A stretch of DNA of 64,000 nt from NCBI RefSeq assembly GCF_000972845.2, contig NC_040022.1, positions 5,920,979 to 5,984,978 of the forward strand, in the 5' to 3' direction. The notes under the pieces were generated by a model, which had not been told where the DNA came from, searched no databases, and saw only the letters and a program-made list of their open reading frames with translations. The DNA comes from Larimichthys crocea (taxonomy: Eukaryota; Chordata; Actinopteri; Sciaenidae). This document shows, piece after piece, positions 47,246-60,500 of this stretch; positions within the stretch are counted from its first letter, which is position 1, and each line of letters starts with the position of its first letter. The translations under genes and the position numbers were made by a program.

Positions 47246-50200
47246 ACTTAAAGGAAAAATTGAATCTTCCATCACAGTTTGTGGTTTTATGTCTTTATGT
47301 GATTTAGAGGCTTTTCTTGTTTGCTTAAAGTTTATTTCACAATTTTTTATTCACCTGACATTAGGAAAAGCAGTCTGTATTTCAGGCTAGGCTAGCCTCT
47401 CCAACAAAACACTTTGGGCAACCCTGTAGATGGTCCAATTTTGAAAATCAATTAAATTGAATGGCTGACAAAATAAGGTACGTCCAGAGCAGTGCAGACT
47501 AACATATAAACAAATAATAACTAACATACTAACAAATAAATATAAACCAATCTTGCTCATTCAGTGGCCTTATACACATTAAAATAATCATTGACCTGCT
47601 TGAAACTTTGCTTATTGACAGCATTCTATCATCTCATGTTGTCATCTCTTGAACTTTATTGTCTGTAGTCTATACGTATCGACTCATTTTGACATTGAAG
47701 GGGATTTTGATGAGGGAGAAATATCTTTATTGAGGAGTATAGGTGAAAGAAACCTTTTCAGTTTCTTTTTTGTCGTGAATTAGTCCGGCTGAACAGACAG
47801 CAGAGAGTAGAGCTGATTGATATCCCTTTCTATGAAAGGTTTGTCATTATAAGAGACAATCAATAGAATAGAAACCCAGAATTAATCTCATCTTAGACTG
47901 CAGTATGTGAAGGGAATGCTGAAAGCTGTGGCATTGTCATGCAAATAGAGACAATAATTATTTCCTAAGTGCTTTCCTTGCTCACCACAAATAGATTCAA
48001 GTCAGTCTGAGAATCAGCCAGGCAGCAGAGAGATGAAATGAAAGACGCTTACATTCAGACAGCCAAACAGCTTGGATATTAAAATGTTATGTTTTTCCAT
48101 CCATCCAAAAGCTATGCCCTCTATCCATTTGCCATACCCGTTATCTGTCAGGCTGCCTTCAAATGTTTGAACAAACCCAGAGTCGATAATGATGATTAAC
48201 CAAGTCTTAGGCCTTTTAGTTGCAGAATAAAAAGGGGCTCTGCACCTTGTCGTTAGGAGCTGGATGAAAATATGGGACAGTTGCAACATGGACTTTTTCT
48301 CTTCTAACAAGGAAGTAAAAAACAGTCACACAAATGACATCCCATGGGTCCCAAAGTCTGTAATCTTAAATATATCAGTTTTGCAAGAGTTACAGTAGAA
48401 CAAACAGATTTTCCACTTGGTATTGTAAAATGTATGTGTTGAAGACGTGATGGACAAAAGGCAAAAAAAACTATCTTTACAAAAAGAAGACATGATGCAC
48501 ATGAACTAAGTATCAGTGAATGATTCATTTGTCATACCGACTGATATTAGGTAGTAGCCATGGAAAAGTCAATCTCATACTGGTTATCGTCTATATGATT
48601 TAGCCTGGAGGGACAACAGCCAGTGTTTTGAGGCTTTCTGTATAGCCAGCTGGATAATGGATATACTAAGTCCGATTAGCAACTTGGTCCATAAGAATGA
48701 CGAGAAAGACACAAAGACCACATTCAAGTTTACAAATGCCCCAAAATATATATTTATATTATATATGCATCAACAAGTAGTTAACTCATGGCTTGAACTA
48801 ACAACTACTTGACTAGGAAATTCTTTGTTTTGGGGGGTGATACCCAGACTCACAGTGATGGAAAGAGCGATAGGGTGACATTACAGTGGAACTGGGCGAG
48901 GCCATCAATGTGGAGGGAGGGAATAATTGCAGCAGATGGATGGCAGAGAACAGCCAAAGAGGGATGAAGGGGAAGAGCACCAGAGAGAGGCTGTTACAAT
49001 ATATAAGTGACCAAATGCAATGCGAGTGAGATGGCGCTCAGGGGGACCAGAAGAATGTCTGTAAGAGCTCCCTGCTGTTGCTCACAGGGCTATTCTGAGC
49101 AACTCGGGCAGCCGTGATAAACCTGTCAACCTCTCCTTCTAACTCTGCCTCCCTGTCAATGCAGCCATGCCTTACTTTAGGCAAAATGGTGACAGACAAT
49201 TATCGCATCATTCTGCCCAAATGCACTCCTCTTAACTCTTCTTAGAGATTGAGCGAGATAACTTATTTTCATGGAAGAAACACAAAGTTTAGGTGTCTGA
49301 GAAAAGTTGGGAAAGTAATGCAGCTTGAAATGATCCTCGAATATGTATGCAAATGAATTTCCTTGAACCACGTAAATGTTTGCTTGCTCGTGCACTTTTG
49401 TTTTGTATAGAAGCAACTGAGGCACCGTCATTTATCTTTATCAAAAACTGTAGCAGGCAGCGTGTGCTTATGAGCCGAGAGAACAGGGAAGCTAGTTATG
49501 AGCTCAGGGAGTGAGAGGTTTAGTGAAGCATGGTGTGATGTGTGGGGAAGTTTTACGTAAAGGACAACCTTGGTTTTTAAGATGTTTAGACGCTGTAAAA
49601 AAAGAACCTTGTTCACAATATGGAGCTGTTATCAGAAACTCTTTTAGCTTTCTAGTTTGCTTCGGCAAGAACTCCACAGATTTTTACCCTCGAATATCAG
49701 TTTAATGGTGATAGAGTGTTGCTCAGCCTGTGCTTCTGAAGGAAAGAATAACCTCTTGGTTTGAGGTTAGAACGTTCAAATTCATTCCGGCATGTGATGC
49801 TCAATACATATTCATCAGGCAGGGACACTTTAATAAAAGACATTACTCAGTTGCAGAATCAGAAATATAGGAAATATTTTTCAACACTATTTTTAACACG
49901 ATTTTTGCATCTTGGGACCTACAGAAGTGACTCAAAGTCAAGATATTGTTATACTTTACTGGGATGCTCTTTTTTTCCCCCAACACTGTGATACACTACT
50001 CTTATTAATGACTGCAAACATAAGGGTGATCGATCACCTGCAGGTCTAAATCAGAGTAATTGTGATGTATTTCATCTTTGTCAATTTAATAACTAGATAA
50101 CTGTTGAAATAGTTGCCTCGCTGATTGAATGTGTGTGCTTTGCTGCAGCCTTGTCTCAGCTTATTTGGCATGGCAGCTTAATACATTTAATCAAGTTGAA

Positions 50201-51470
50201 TAATATTCCATGGTTGTTAGCAGAGGAGCTCTTTATTTCAGGTGACTTCTGTGTGCATACTCTAATACTCTAATACGATAAGGCAAACCCTGACCCTTTA
50301 ATTTTTAATTTCTTATCTGAAGGGCAAAACAGTGCGTGGTTTTTGAATATTGGATTTCGAAATGCAGGCAGGAGCTCTTTTCTTTGGGCAAATCAGAATA
50401 ATGGCAAAGTCAAGTTGCACCGATTGACTGCTGATATTACAATGCAATCATAGGGTAGATCTGCAGACTTCTTTCCCTTTTTTAATAATGTCATTTCATT
50501 TAGTAAGGACATTTTGTGGAGGCTAATTAAAGTCTTGCTAATTAATGTCTTGTTGGTGTGATTTGCTGTTTCCCCTCTTTGGTCTTTGTGGATGCATTCC
50601 ACTGTCCAGCATTCATGGATAGATGCCAGCCACATCACTGACTGCCAGCTGGTTAAAGGTGATAATATTCTAAAATTCACTTCGAGGTGTTAGTTAAATA
50701 TCTCGAGCTAAATCAGTCACTTTATGGGAACAAACAGGAGGACGATGCTTCGTGAAAACTGTATTGTGAAGGCAAGGGTGCCACCATTCTAAAATTGTGC
50801 TGGTAAAGGCAGGAACAGCTCTGAAGGAACCCTTTAATTATGGCGACCTTATGATATATCTATTAGCAGCGTCATCAGGCCACATGTTGTGTTTTCTAAT
50901 AAGCTTATCTTCTGACTTTTATCCACATATGCACAAGAAATGGGGCAGGATCATTCTTCACAACTTCATCCACTGCACACCAGAACAAAGTGTGTGTGGA
51001 CTGTGAGAAGTTGCAGTCTGTTTCCATGACAAGGACAGAGTAAAGTGTATAGACAGTCTACAGGGTATCCAGGGGGTAAATGAGGAGTGTGTTGTCCTGC
51101 AGGATGACTGAAGGCTAAGGCCTGTGCAGTAACATAAATGCAGAGAGGGCAGCCAGAGTGAAAAGCCGCGATGCCATTGGTCGGTCTCAAGGACGAAAAC
51201 ACAGGAATGCTTTTAACTGCTGGTCCCTCCGGGAGAAAAACTGAAATTTTATTAAATCAGATTAAGTGGTTGGCAAGATGAGCCAAGACTTTAACGTCTG
51301 TGGTGGAAGACATTTGTAATTCTTGTGTCTGCTGTGGCTGTACAAATGTCTAAGCTTACAAAGATCTTGTTTTCCCTTTTTATCTACAGGCATCCGTTGA
51401 GCTATAAAGATTATAGTGTGTTTTTATTTGTTGCTCTTCGTGTTAAACAAGGACACAGTGGCATTAAAGG
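47246..51470 (+). other. Putative asic2 intron 1, nothing recognised
   Basis: Only short frames, no domains and no complete transposon ends were identified. Confidence 0.5.
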
Positions 51471-52205
51471 GTTAGTTCAGATTTATTGGAGTGAGGTCGT
51501 ATTAGATGCTCATCCGTTGCCTACAGTAGATGGTGGTTGGCTTGACCCCAGTTTGGAGAAGCAGACAAGAAGACCAGCAGAGAGGCTAAGCAATGCACTG
51601 CTGTGGACGGGCAGGGCAACAGAAAAAGTGTGTTTTAGCCACATTAAAGATAAAAAAATCAGTATCCAAATATTTTCATTCATTTTAATGAAATATTTTT
51701 ACTGCTTTACCTTACTGTTAAATGGCTCTATTTGACAGTACACTGCAGCCTTGTATCCCTCTCTCCAAAGTCATCAGACTCCTTTCACAAAAACAGTCAT
51801 TTTCCCCCGAAGAACACGATAAAAACATCAAAGTCAAACAACAAGCTGTTCTGTATTCTGCAAGGTAAAATGACTGTTTTTGTCAAGAACTGTGGTGGCT
51901 TTGAAGAGAGCATAGATCCATACAAATGCTTCAGTTTCTTATCGAATGGGCTGCAAGGTAAGGTAGTGAAAGTATTCTTAATATAGTGTGCACTTTTACT
52001 GATATAGATTTTTTTTTGGTGGTCCTTTTTATGTGGCTAAAATCCATTTTGTTGCTGCCCTCGTCCACAGCAGCGCATTGTTCAGTCTCTCCTGCCACTC
52101 AACACATTGGACACTAAGCAAGGACTGTTACCTTGCGTGTCCTTCTGCCTGCTTCCATACAGTAAGCACCTCATACAACCCCACTTTAATAAATCTGAAC
52201 CAAGT
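51471..52205. mobile_element. Foldback element, ~735 bp with ~175-bp inverted arms
   Basis: The left arm 51,471-51,643 (ttcagatttattgg ... ctgctgtggacg ... tttagccacatta) is matched by the reverse complement of 52,030-52,205 (ttcagatttattaa ... ctgctgtggacg ... tttagccacata). Identity is imperfect. The centre (51,644-52,029) has no transposase. A single-arm relative is at 36,925-37,065. Confidence 0.75.
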
Positions 52206-54895
52206 CCTTAATGCATCTGAAACTAAAATCCAATCATTGTCCAACGGTTTAAAATCTGCAGTCAAATTTGTGCCGCCCGTAGAAAAGATCATAAAAAATC
52301 AATTATAGTGAAATAAAACGTATCTGTGAGCTCCTACTCCACATTCTTAATGGAACTACCCAAGTACTGATAAGTGTTAATAAGTAGCCTAATAATAATA
52401 CTATATTAACAAAGACAGTAGCTATAATAACAAAAACTACAAAAATAGCAATAAGGAATGATAAATTACAAAAATAGCAAAAATAATAAAGAATTCTACA
52501 AGAATAATTTTCATTCAGTACAAAATAGGAAAGAGTGCACACAAACAAAGGTATAAAAATTATAGATATCTAAAATCCAAAGCATACACATTGCCAAAAT
52601 ATGGTAAAATATGGAAGTTGCTGCAGTTTTGACATTTGCACCACCTGCAGCCACTTATTTTCAAGTACAAATTTTGCAGTTACAATACTGATATGTGCGT
52701 ATCAGACGAGACATGTCTAAATACGGCAACAGCTGAACTGTTCTGTCTGACGACCTTTTAAAAGTTGATTGGTGTCAAAAACAGCAGATATGGGATCCAT
52801 TTCTGCAAACCTTGACAAAACAGACTAGAGAAACACAACAGCACTGTGACAACAAATACGCAATCCGGCACGGTAATTACGGTTTATTTTGACCCCCCAA
52901 GTAGTCCCATCCAAAGCAAAACCAGAACAAAGATGCTAGTATGTTGTGTTACGTTCTCTTCCTTTAATTTATTTGTTTGAGTCAAACTGGGATAAGAGTC
53001 AGGCTGAGTTGAGAATTTCATTGACTTACCATCAGGAAATTTGTTTTTTTTTGTTTCTTTTCACATCACAACAGCTGTGAATCTTATTTGTTGGTTTGTT
53101 GATAAGTGGAAAGTCTTGCATGGGTGGCTAATTGAGCTTGTTCTGTGTTAGGCCCGGCTGGCATTGCACTATTTGTCCTTTGCTGTTATAACTAATTATG
53201 TGAGGAGAATGGAGATTCATAACTTTCAGACTAATTAACTTATGTAAAATGACAGCGTTTAAGAGTTCACAGGCGTCAGACTTGTGCATAGAGATATCGC
53301 CTCTCTTGTATCCATTCGTTCCCGTGCCTGTGAAGTGATACATTACTTTTTCTTTTATTATGTTTTTTTTTAACTGTTTTCTGAGAAAAAACTAGACTGT
53401 GTTGGATGATTTTATTGACCACAGTGAACCATAAAAGATGGAGCAAGTGTTAAGATGTAGAGGAGTTAACCTCGGGCTCAGACGGATGAAGACAAGCTGC
53501 ATTCATACATCCCAACTCACAACAGCATCAGCGAGGCAGTTTTTCAGGATTTCAGTGGTGCACATAAAACTGCTGACGCGAGCTCTTCTCTGTTTTCAAA
53601 GTCCTGTATCTTCGGCCAGACGGCTGTAATGTGAAGTGTTTATTGAGATGGTGATCAGTGTCATTTCCTATTGTGAGGGCTGGTTCGTGTTGATGGGACT
53701 GTGGTTCACGTCTGAGAGATTGTTTGTGGGAAGGCACATAATGTCAGCGTGTGAACACTGCGGCAGGATACTTATGGCTGTGAGTTTACGGATGAGATGG
53801 AGCCTTTGCTGGGGTTGTTTGTGGGTAGAAATGATGTGTTGAGCATCATGTGTGGGATCATTGTGTGCAAGATATTGGATGCTGCTCACCTGCTCATAGA
53901 GTGTGGCATTTTGAGGTGTGCGATAACTGTTTCTGTGCCTGTTCTAACACGGTGGATGAGGTTGTTGGATTTAGACATTTCTAGTTTAGTAAAGTTAAAT
54001 AATAGTTTGATTAAAAAACAGTAGCTTCAGTCATTCATAATAAAAACATACATCTTTACTCAACTTGCATGTTGCCTCTCTCAGACTACCACTTAAGACT
54101 TGTAAAGAGAAAAATAAATCAGCAAGCTGCTCGTCTTTGCTCCCAATTTAAAAGAAGGAAGGTCATGAACCAGCTCTGATCTTTATTAAGGAGAGCAAAT
54201 GGAAGAAAAGAGGCCGACTGTGTCATTACTTTAATCAGTTTGCTTGTTTTTTATCCCTTCAGTGCCCCCAGATGTTGGTACGTGGTGGTTCAGTTATCTG
54301 GATCTGCAGTCCTGTCCTTCTACCTGATTTTGTGTGTGAAAACAGCTGCGGCCGTCTCATCATTCAGTACATGCGTGTTTTTGTGTGTGTGTGATCAGAT
54401 CAGCGCACATGAAGGATCACTAGTCCTCAGTGACAGCAGAGAAAACCTGATGAATTATTCTTGTGTACCCATGACAGAGCTTGTCCTTCAGAGATATTAT
54501 ATCAGTATGAGAGTATATTTCACTGTGGAGACGTGTGAAGACTAAACAACACATAAAACTACAAATGCCAAACGACTTGACTTGGTCAAGTGTTGTCATG
54601 CGGCCAGTCTAGACTCAAGTAGCAGCTCCTGACACACTCGATCTGAAAGAATTAATGAGATTAACAGTGAAAAATGTACTGATGTTTTCATTTGTACGGA
54701 AAGCTTCGAGTCACGTGAGAGTTCAGGCTGACTTTGAGATTGATCCACTGGGTCATACAACATATCTGTCAGAATGAATTGACATTATCCAGCACATAAA
54801 TATTTGTATGCATGTTACAAACATCCCTGTTGCTGTTTCTCTGCGGTTGCCTTACTGAATTGATCATTAGTCTCGCCTTCTTTTAGCCAAGCCTC
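52206..54895 (+). other. Putative asic2 intron 1, no exon seen
   Basis: The stretch 53,430-53,960 is less AT-rich and carries several overlapping short frames on both strands. I recognise no family. Confidence 0.45.
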
Positions 54896-55080
54896 TTAAA
54901 GGTACAGTGTGTAAGATTTGTGGCTTGTATTGATTGAAGATTGCAAACAACTTAAACGCCCCCCTCGCTTACCCATCCCATTCCAATTGCGTAGGAGAAG
55001 CTACGGTGGCCTCCATGTGCCAAAAGAGGTCATCATCACAACCGCATGAGTAGCCTGTTGAGGCTTTAGATGGATAGATT
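54896..55080 (+). mobile_element. MITE family (ttaaaggtccagtgtgta type), 5' half
   Basis: The left terminus ttaaaggtacagtgtgtaag and the following 'gattgcaaacaactt' match the complete copy at 63,423-63,774. The right terminus is missing. Confidence 0.6.
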
Positions 55081-55094
55081 TAGAAATTTGTATT

Positions 55095-55139
55095 TAGTTA
55101 GATACGTTATAAAACTATGTTTTATAACGTATCTAACTA
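55095..55139. repeat. Perfect 21-bp snap-back hairpin with 3-nt loop
   Basis: The arms 55,095-55,115 and 55,119-55,139 are exact reverse complements (tagttagatacgttataaaa plus c) around the loop 'tat'. The hairpin lies at the junction of a MITE fragment and a family X fragment. Confidence 0.95.
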
Positions 55140-55234
55140 TGTTCGTGCCAATCTGCCGGCCGGTCAGACACACAAACATCAAAGAATTCGGTTGATTTTC
55201 AAAATAAAATACCCTGTGCAAGCTTCTGATTGTA

Positions 55235-55390
55235 AATGTAGCATATTTACATATTTAGGAGCACATAAACCAAGGAAAAATGACCAAATCTTAGCAAGTG
55301 AGTCAGCAAAACTCTGCTTCGGAAACTCCTGGCGGGATTTGAAGTCGTGTGGAGACTGGCTCAAAACAGCATCGTGGGTAAAAGTTGTCA
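55235..55390 (+). repeat. Interspersed repeat family X, copy
   Basis: 'gtagcatatttacatattta', 'gagtcagcaaaactctgctt', 'actcctggcgggatttgaag' and 'tgtggagactgg' run in the same order as the uninterrupted parts of family X at 5,540-5,640 and 27,905-28,050. It gives the sequence of the hAT target site without the hAT element. Confidence 0.62.
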
Positions 55391-57527
55391 TCCTCACTAG
55401 TTGGTGGTCCACGGTTAGGGCATGATAATAGAGAACAGCATTGCAGTGTAGGTCTTGTTTTTCCTCAAAGTGCAAAAAGGGAAAATGTAAAATCCGATTA
55501 TCTCTAGCTCTAACATAACCCTGTTTGGCTGATTACACGTTCAACCTTACAGGAGAAAAGGGTGTTAGGATGAAGATTAAGTGAGTTTAGCTAATGTAAT
55601 GCTGTCTTGAGTCATGTTGACTGTGGGTGGTGGAGTGTAAACTTCATCAAATCTAATAAAGAGCTAAACGCTGATCGTTCAGGACCACACAATGTGGAGA
55701 AGAGTGAGGCTTCGTGTATAGGTAACCTGTAACCTAACATGTTGTCAGTTAATAATGTGCTCTGTGGTCTTGTAGCACTAGTTTTCCACTGCAGGTAGTC
55801 CATTTCTTACATTTTTGATTCTGTGGTTTCTGAAAGGCTAAAAAGACAACTCCTTGAACACCACTAAAATATGTGGAGAAATCCAAACCTTGACAGGCCT
55901 GCCATGTCTGGTTATGGTTTGCTAAGCTTTCAGAATAACTGCTGGGGGAATGGGTCAAGTGTCCAGATGTAGTAAACATGCCGCTTACAAGTCAACATCT
56001 TTGTATTACAGGTTCACGCAGAGATGTCCATGCTTTAACACGGGGACGGATCCTGAGGTGTTTATCTAGGTCACCGCTGTAATGTCGAAAATAACTCGCC
56101 TTCCCCAAAGTAATCTTCCAGGGAAACTACATGACAAGTGATGATGGCCTATTACCAAAAGCAGTCTGTCCCTCTTGTCTTCCCTTTTAAAGATTAATAA
56201 CTGTGTCCTGATCTTTGAGCGCAGACCACAAGCCTATTTTTGGAAATCTGCATCAAAAGTGCCAAAAAAAAACAGAGTTGATGGCAATAAACTTTTAGTG
56301 CTAAAGATCACATCGTCCTCCGTGGGACGTTCTCTCCCCACTGATTATAGCACACAATTAAAGAGGAGCTGAGTCGTCTCCACTCAGCTGCACTTCAACA
56401 AGATGTCAGTTAACTACAGTGTGAGGTCAGTTCAGATCCATGGCATTTGTACTGGCGAGTAGTCATGAAGTAGCACCACGAATCTGAAAGGTCGATGAAT
56501 AGCTTGACATGAACATTTAATCTGCGTGTGACTCCTGCAGAGTTTGTAAGAGATGCACTTTGTCTCCAGACCGCACGCACACTTCAACAGATTTATCTGC
56601 ATTCCAGTTTATTATCGCTGCTCAGCTGGAAGGCAGAAATTTTGGGAACATTTAACTAGCGTCGCCATGCTCTCTCTGCAGTCCCAGTTGGTGGCAATTT
56701 ATGCAAGCGCTGGTGGAGTTTACTGTTGCAAAGAATAAATATCCTACTTTCGAGTGTTGTCGTGAATGCGGAATAGGGACAGTTTTTTTTTTTTTTTTTC
56801 ATGAAAACCTTTGATGCTGGTTGGTGGTACAACTGTAAATGTGTCAGCAAAATACTGCTCAACAATAACTCTCTGTTCACTGTAAAGGAAAAGACATATT
56901 CTTTTTTTCACAGCAGCTAATAGAAATACCAAAACCACCACTGAATTATTAATAAAGCTCATTTTACCGTGCAGTAGAGCTGAGATAAGTCAGACACACA
57001 ACTGTTGTGGGTGACTTTCTTTATTACCATGAAGGTGGGCACTCCTGTAAATACTCGCCACATTTAGCCAAACACTAATATCTGAAGTGCCAATGATTTT
57101 CAATCAGAATGACGTCGTCCGAGATCGATTAACTAGTGGACACTCTCCAACTCCAGCTCGCTCTCCTCCTCCTGTGTGGTGTACTGATCACACAGCAAGG
57201 CTGCAGACGCAGAGAGACGTGCAAGGTGAGCCGATTGTGTTAAAGTTAAGAAAATAGATGAAAATGCGAAGGGTGACATGAGAAATAACCGACTAGAAAT
57301 CTGGTAAAGTATTAAAATTAAACATAAAAGCCACCCCAGTTAATACCCCACCCAGTCATTGTGTGGACACAGCAAACTGCAACTGGTCCTCCATGTGAGA
57401 GTTTTTCAAGTTAGCCGAGGACCAAAGATGTGTCGCGTATCAGTTTTTAATACTAGTATTGCATCGGTTTCATATTCTGATATCAGGACACCTTTATTTT
57501 GAGTAAGGTGTGCTAAAAACTGCCTGT

Positions 57528-57572
<45 letters not shown>

Positions 57573-60500
57573 ATGCATCATACAGAGCCAGGATGACCAA
57601 TCCAGACAGCAAATTTGGTATGAGTCAGTGCCACGAATAAGATAAGACCGTGTGTGAGTGTGTGTGACACATATCATATGCCTCTTTTTACAAAATTAAA
57701 CCATATATCCAGGTGTCACAGTGGCCTGTAGGTCTAAGGCGATATTCTTGCTGCCTCATGACTATAAACTATATATTTGTCACCTTCTTTTAAAGATTTA
57801 TATTTTCATTAGCAACAAACAGGCTCAGGCTTGAGTGCCTCCTACAGGGTGGTCCTTTCATGGGATTTGTTGACAGTAAGAGAAAAGTAGAATAAAGGCA
57901 GCCTCATGCGTCACCGCGTGTTTCTCTCCCTGCGACCTGTCAGTAGGATCCAGCTCCGTCTGATGTTTCCAGTGGTGTTGTGGTCCAGTACATTGGTGCA
58001 GTGGTGTTTTAAACAGGCACAGCCTCTCACCATGATGCCCATCCAGAACACAGCAGGCAGCTCAGCTCACTGCAGCAAGTTCCATCCTGACTGGTGCCTC
58101 ATCCGTGAAAATCAGCGGAAATGTGAATAAACGTTAGCTGACCTGTTGAGAGACGCAGCGATGGGAGCACCGATCAATCCCGGGCCCGTTTGAGTCGCTC
58201 AAACGGTTATCTCATCAGCTTTGGGCAGCAGCACTGACTCTCTGACGGGAAAAAAAGGGGGATCAGAGGCAGGATTACGATCAGAGTATTTGCCAATTAG
58301 CACCCGCGGCACAGTACCCACCCAGAGTCTGAGACAGCAGACCGATGAATAATACAGATAGAGAGGCAGCAGCAGCCAGACAATAATGAGCAGACTGAAG
58401 CGATACACCACCAGTTTCTCTCTCAGACCACAGCTGGATGTTATGCTGAGCAATAATCCATATGCATGACCCATTTGCTTTTATCACTCTTTTTTTATTT
58501 CTTATTTTCCCTCTGACTGTACCTCCCTATTTACTCAAGGTGTCTTCTGGTTATAGAATTGAAAATCTGCTTCCCTGAGTGAATTAATCACACTACCAAA
58601 TGATGCCTTAGAGGTGTGTACAAGCATCCAACCATAACTTTTAATCAGCGATGCCGTTCTACTAGTTATACCTGCACACAGTAGAATGGCAGAATCTCAT
58701 TGTAGCATGACAGCGATGCTGACAGGAGGGGGGAAAAAACACCTCAAAACATGAAGTATTGATACTCCTATCAAATCAAAAATGCATTTCCAGGATAAAG
58801 TGTCTCAAAGTGAGGCCTCTGTTGTGGAAAAGCGACGTGTTGGCAGCTCTGCGCTGAGAAATAGTTTGTAATTAAATAGAAATAAACTAGAATAACAACA
58901 AGACAAGCCAGTCAACTCTGTTAGTTCGGTGTGTCTCTGTGTACATTATAGTATTTGTATATTTAGATCAAGCTATTTAAATAATCGTGTCGCAGTTATA
59001 CCTTTATCAGGGACAGGAGTGCAAATACAGTAGTGACTCTTTGGTCTTTGTATTTTTGCTTAAGCACTGTGTGTGTGTGTGTAGAGGAGAAGATGCAGCA
59101 CATCAGCATCACTTCTATAGAAAATTGCATAATGCATAATACATAACCTACAGAAATTAAATCACGTATTCATTAGCATGTAACGGCAGGAAGAACAGAG
59201 CTAATTTCCTGAAAGGTATTTCTTTTTCAAAGTTCCGTTAAAAAAGAAAACAAAGGAACAAAAGAAAAAGGAGCAGACGGATAAGATGATGTATTGTCTG
59301 AGAACTTGTGTACTTGCTGCAAGAACACAAATTCATCTGCAAGAACACAAATTCATCATATTTTCAAACACACAGTGCTGTCAGAGTGGTTATCACCACT
59401 GAAGCAGTTGGGTGAAAACGTCCTGATTGAAAATGTCAGTTGAGATACGGTGTAAGGAATGATGAAAATAGACCCTAAAGGACTTATCTTACATTTTCTC
59501 ACCACTCTATTTGTCACACGTCTTTGTCTTGGTGAAAAACTTTTAAGCTTTTATGCAACTTCATCTATTTTTTGACCTCCTGTGCTCTTGTCTAATCTCT
59601 GTTCTCTAGTTTAAATGACAATGTAAATAAGTCGAATCTCCTAAAAAGTTTAAAATGCATCCTCCCCCCTTTAATCTATTCATCTCTTCAAAAGTGTCCA
59701 AAAATCAGTCCCTGGCTGAATCTTAATATCTAGACTTCCTCACACTTGCAGATGCCTGGAGTTGCTGAAAACTGTCCAAAAACACATAATTTATCAAGTC
59801 TTCACGGGCCTCAAGTGCACTTCCTGCGACTTCCACAGAGTCCGTTCCAGAGTCAGACTTCACTGAGCAAAAACAACAAAACAGGCATAGTATCATTACG
59901 TCCTTCACCATATTCAAGTTTTATTTTCAAGTTATTATTAGATGTGGAGTTAGACTATGAATTGATTTTGGTCCCATTCTACAGTGTTTGTTACAACAGA
60001 CGTTTATTCTTAAAATCTATTAATTTTGTCCTTGGGAACCTCTTTGTAAAAAAAAATCTACGATGTTCCCTGGTACACCATGCCTCAGGGAGAACAGTAG
60101 TAGAACATCTACTACAACTAAGCTCTTAGTTTACAGTGCTGATCAGTGTTTGGAGGCAAATTTACACCCTCCCTGCCACTTATTCATATCCCATATTCTG
60201 TCACTGCCGCCTCTGATGAAGCCATGCTAAGCTGAGATGTGTTTGTCTGTTGGTTTCGGTTCATCTGGACTGGTGTGTTTGGAGGTGAACCAAGACAGCA
60301 GAGTTTGTGGTCTGACAGCAAAACAAGCCAACCACAGCTTTTTGTGTGAGTAGATATTTTTAGCATGATTTCTAAAGCTAAACTATTATTAAAACCATCT
60401 TTTGGCTGCAAACTATCAATGAAACTATCATAATATGTTAGACGTATAAATGATGTAAGCACTCATGTAAATTATTTGATAATGGTGGTAAACATGGCCC

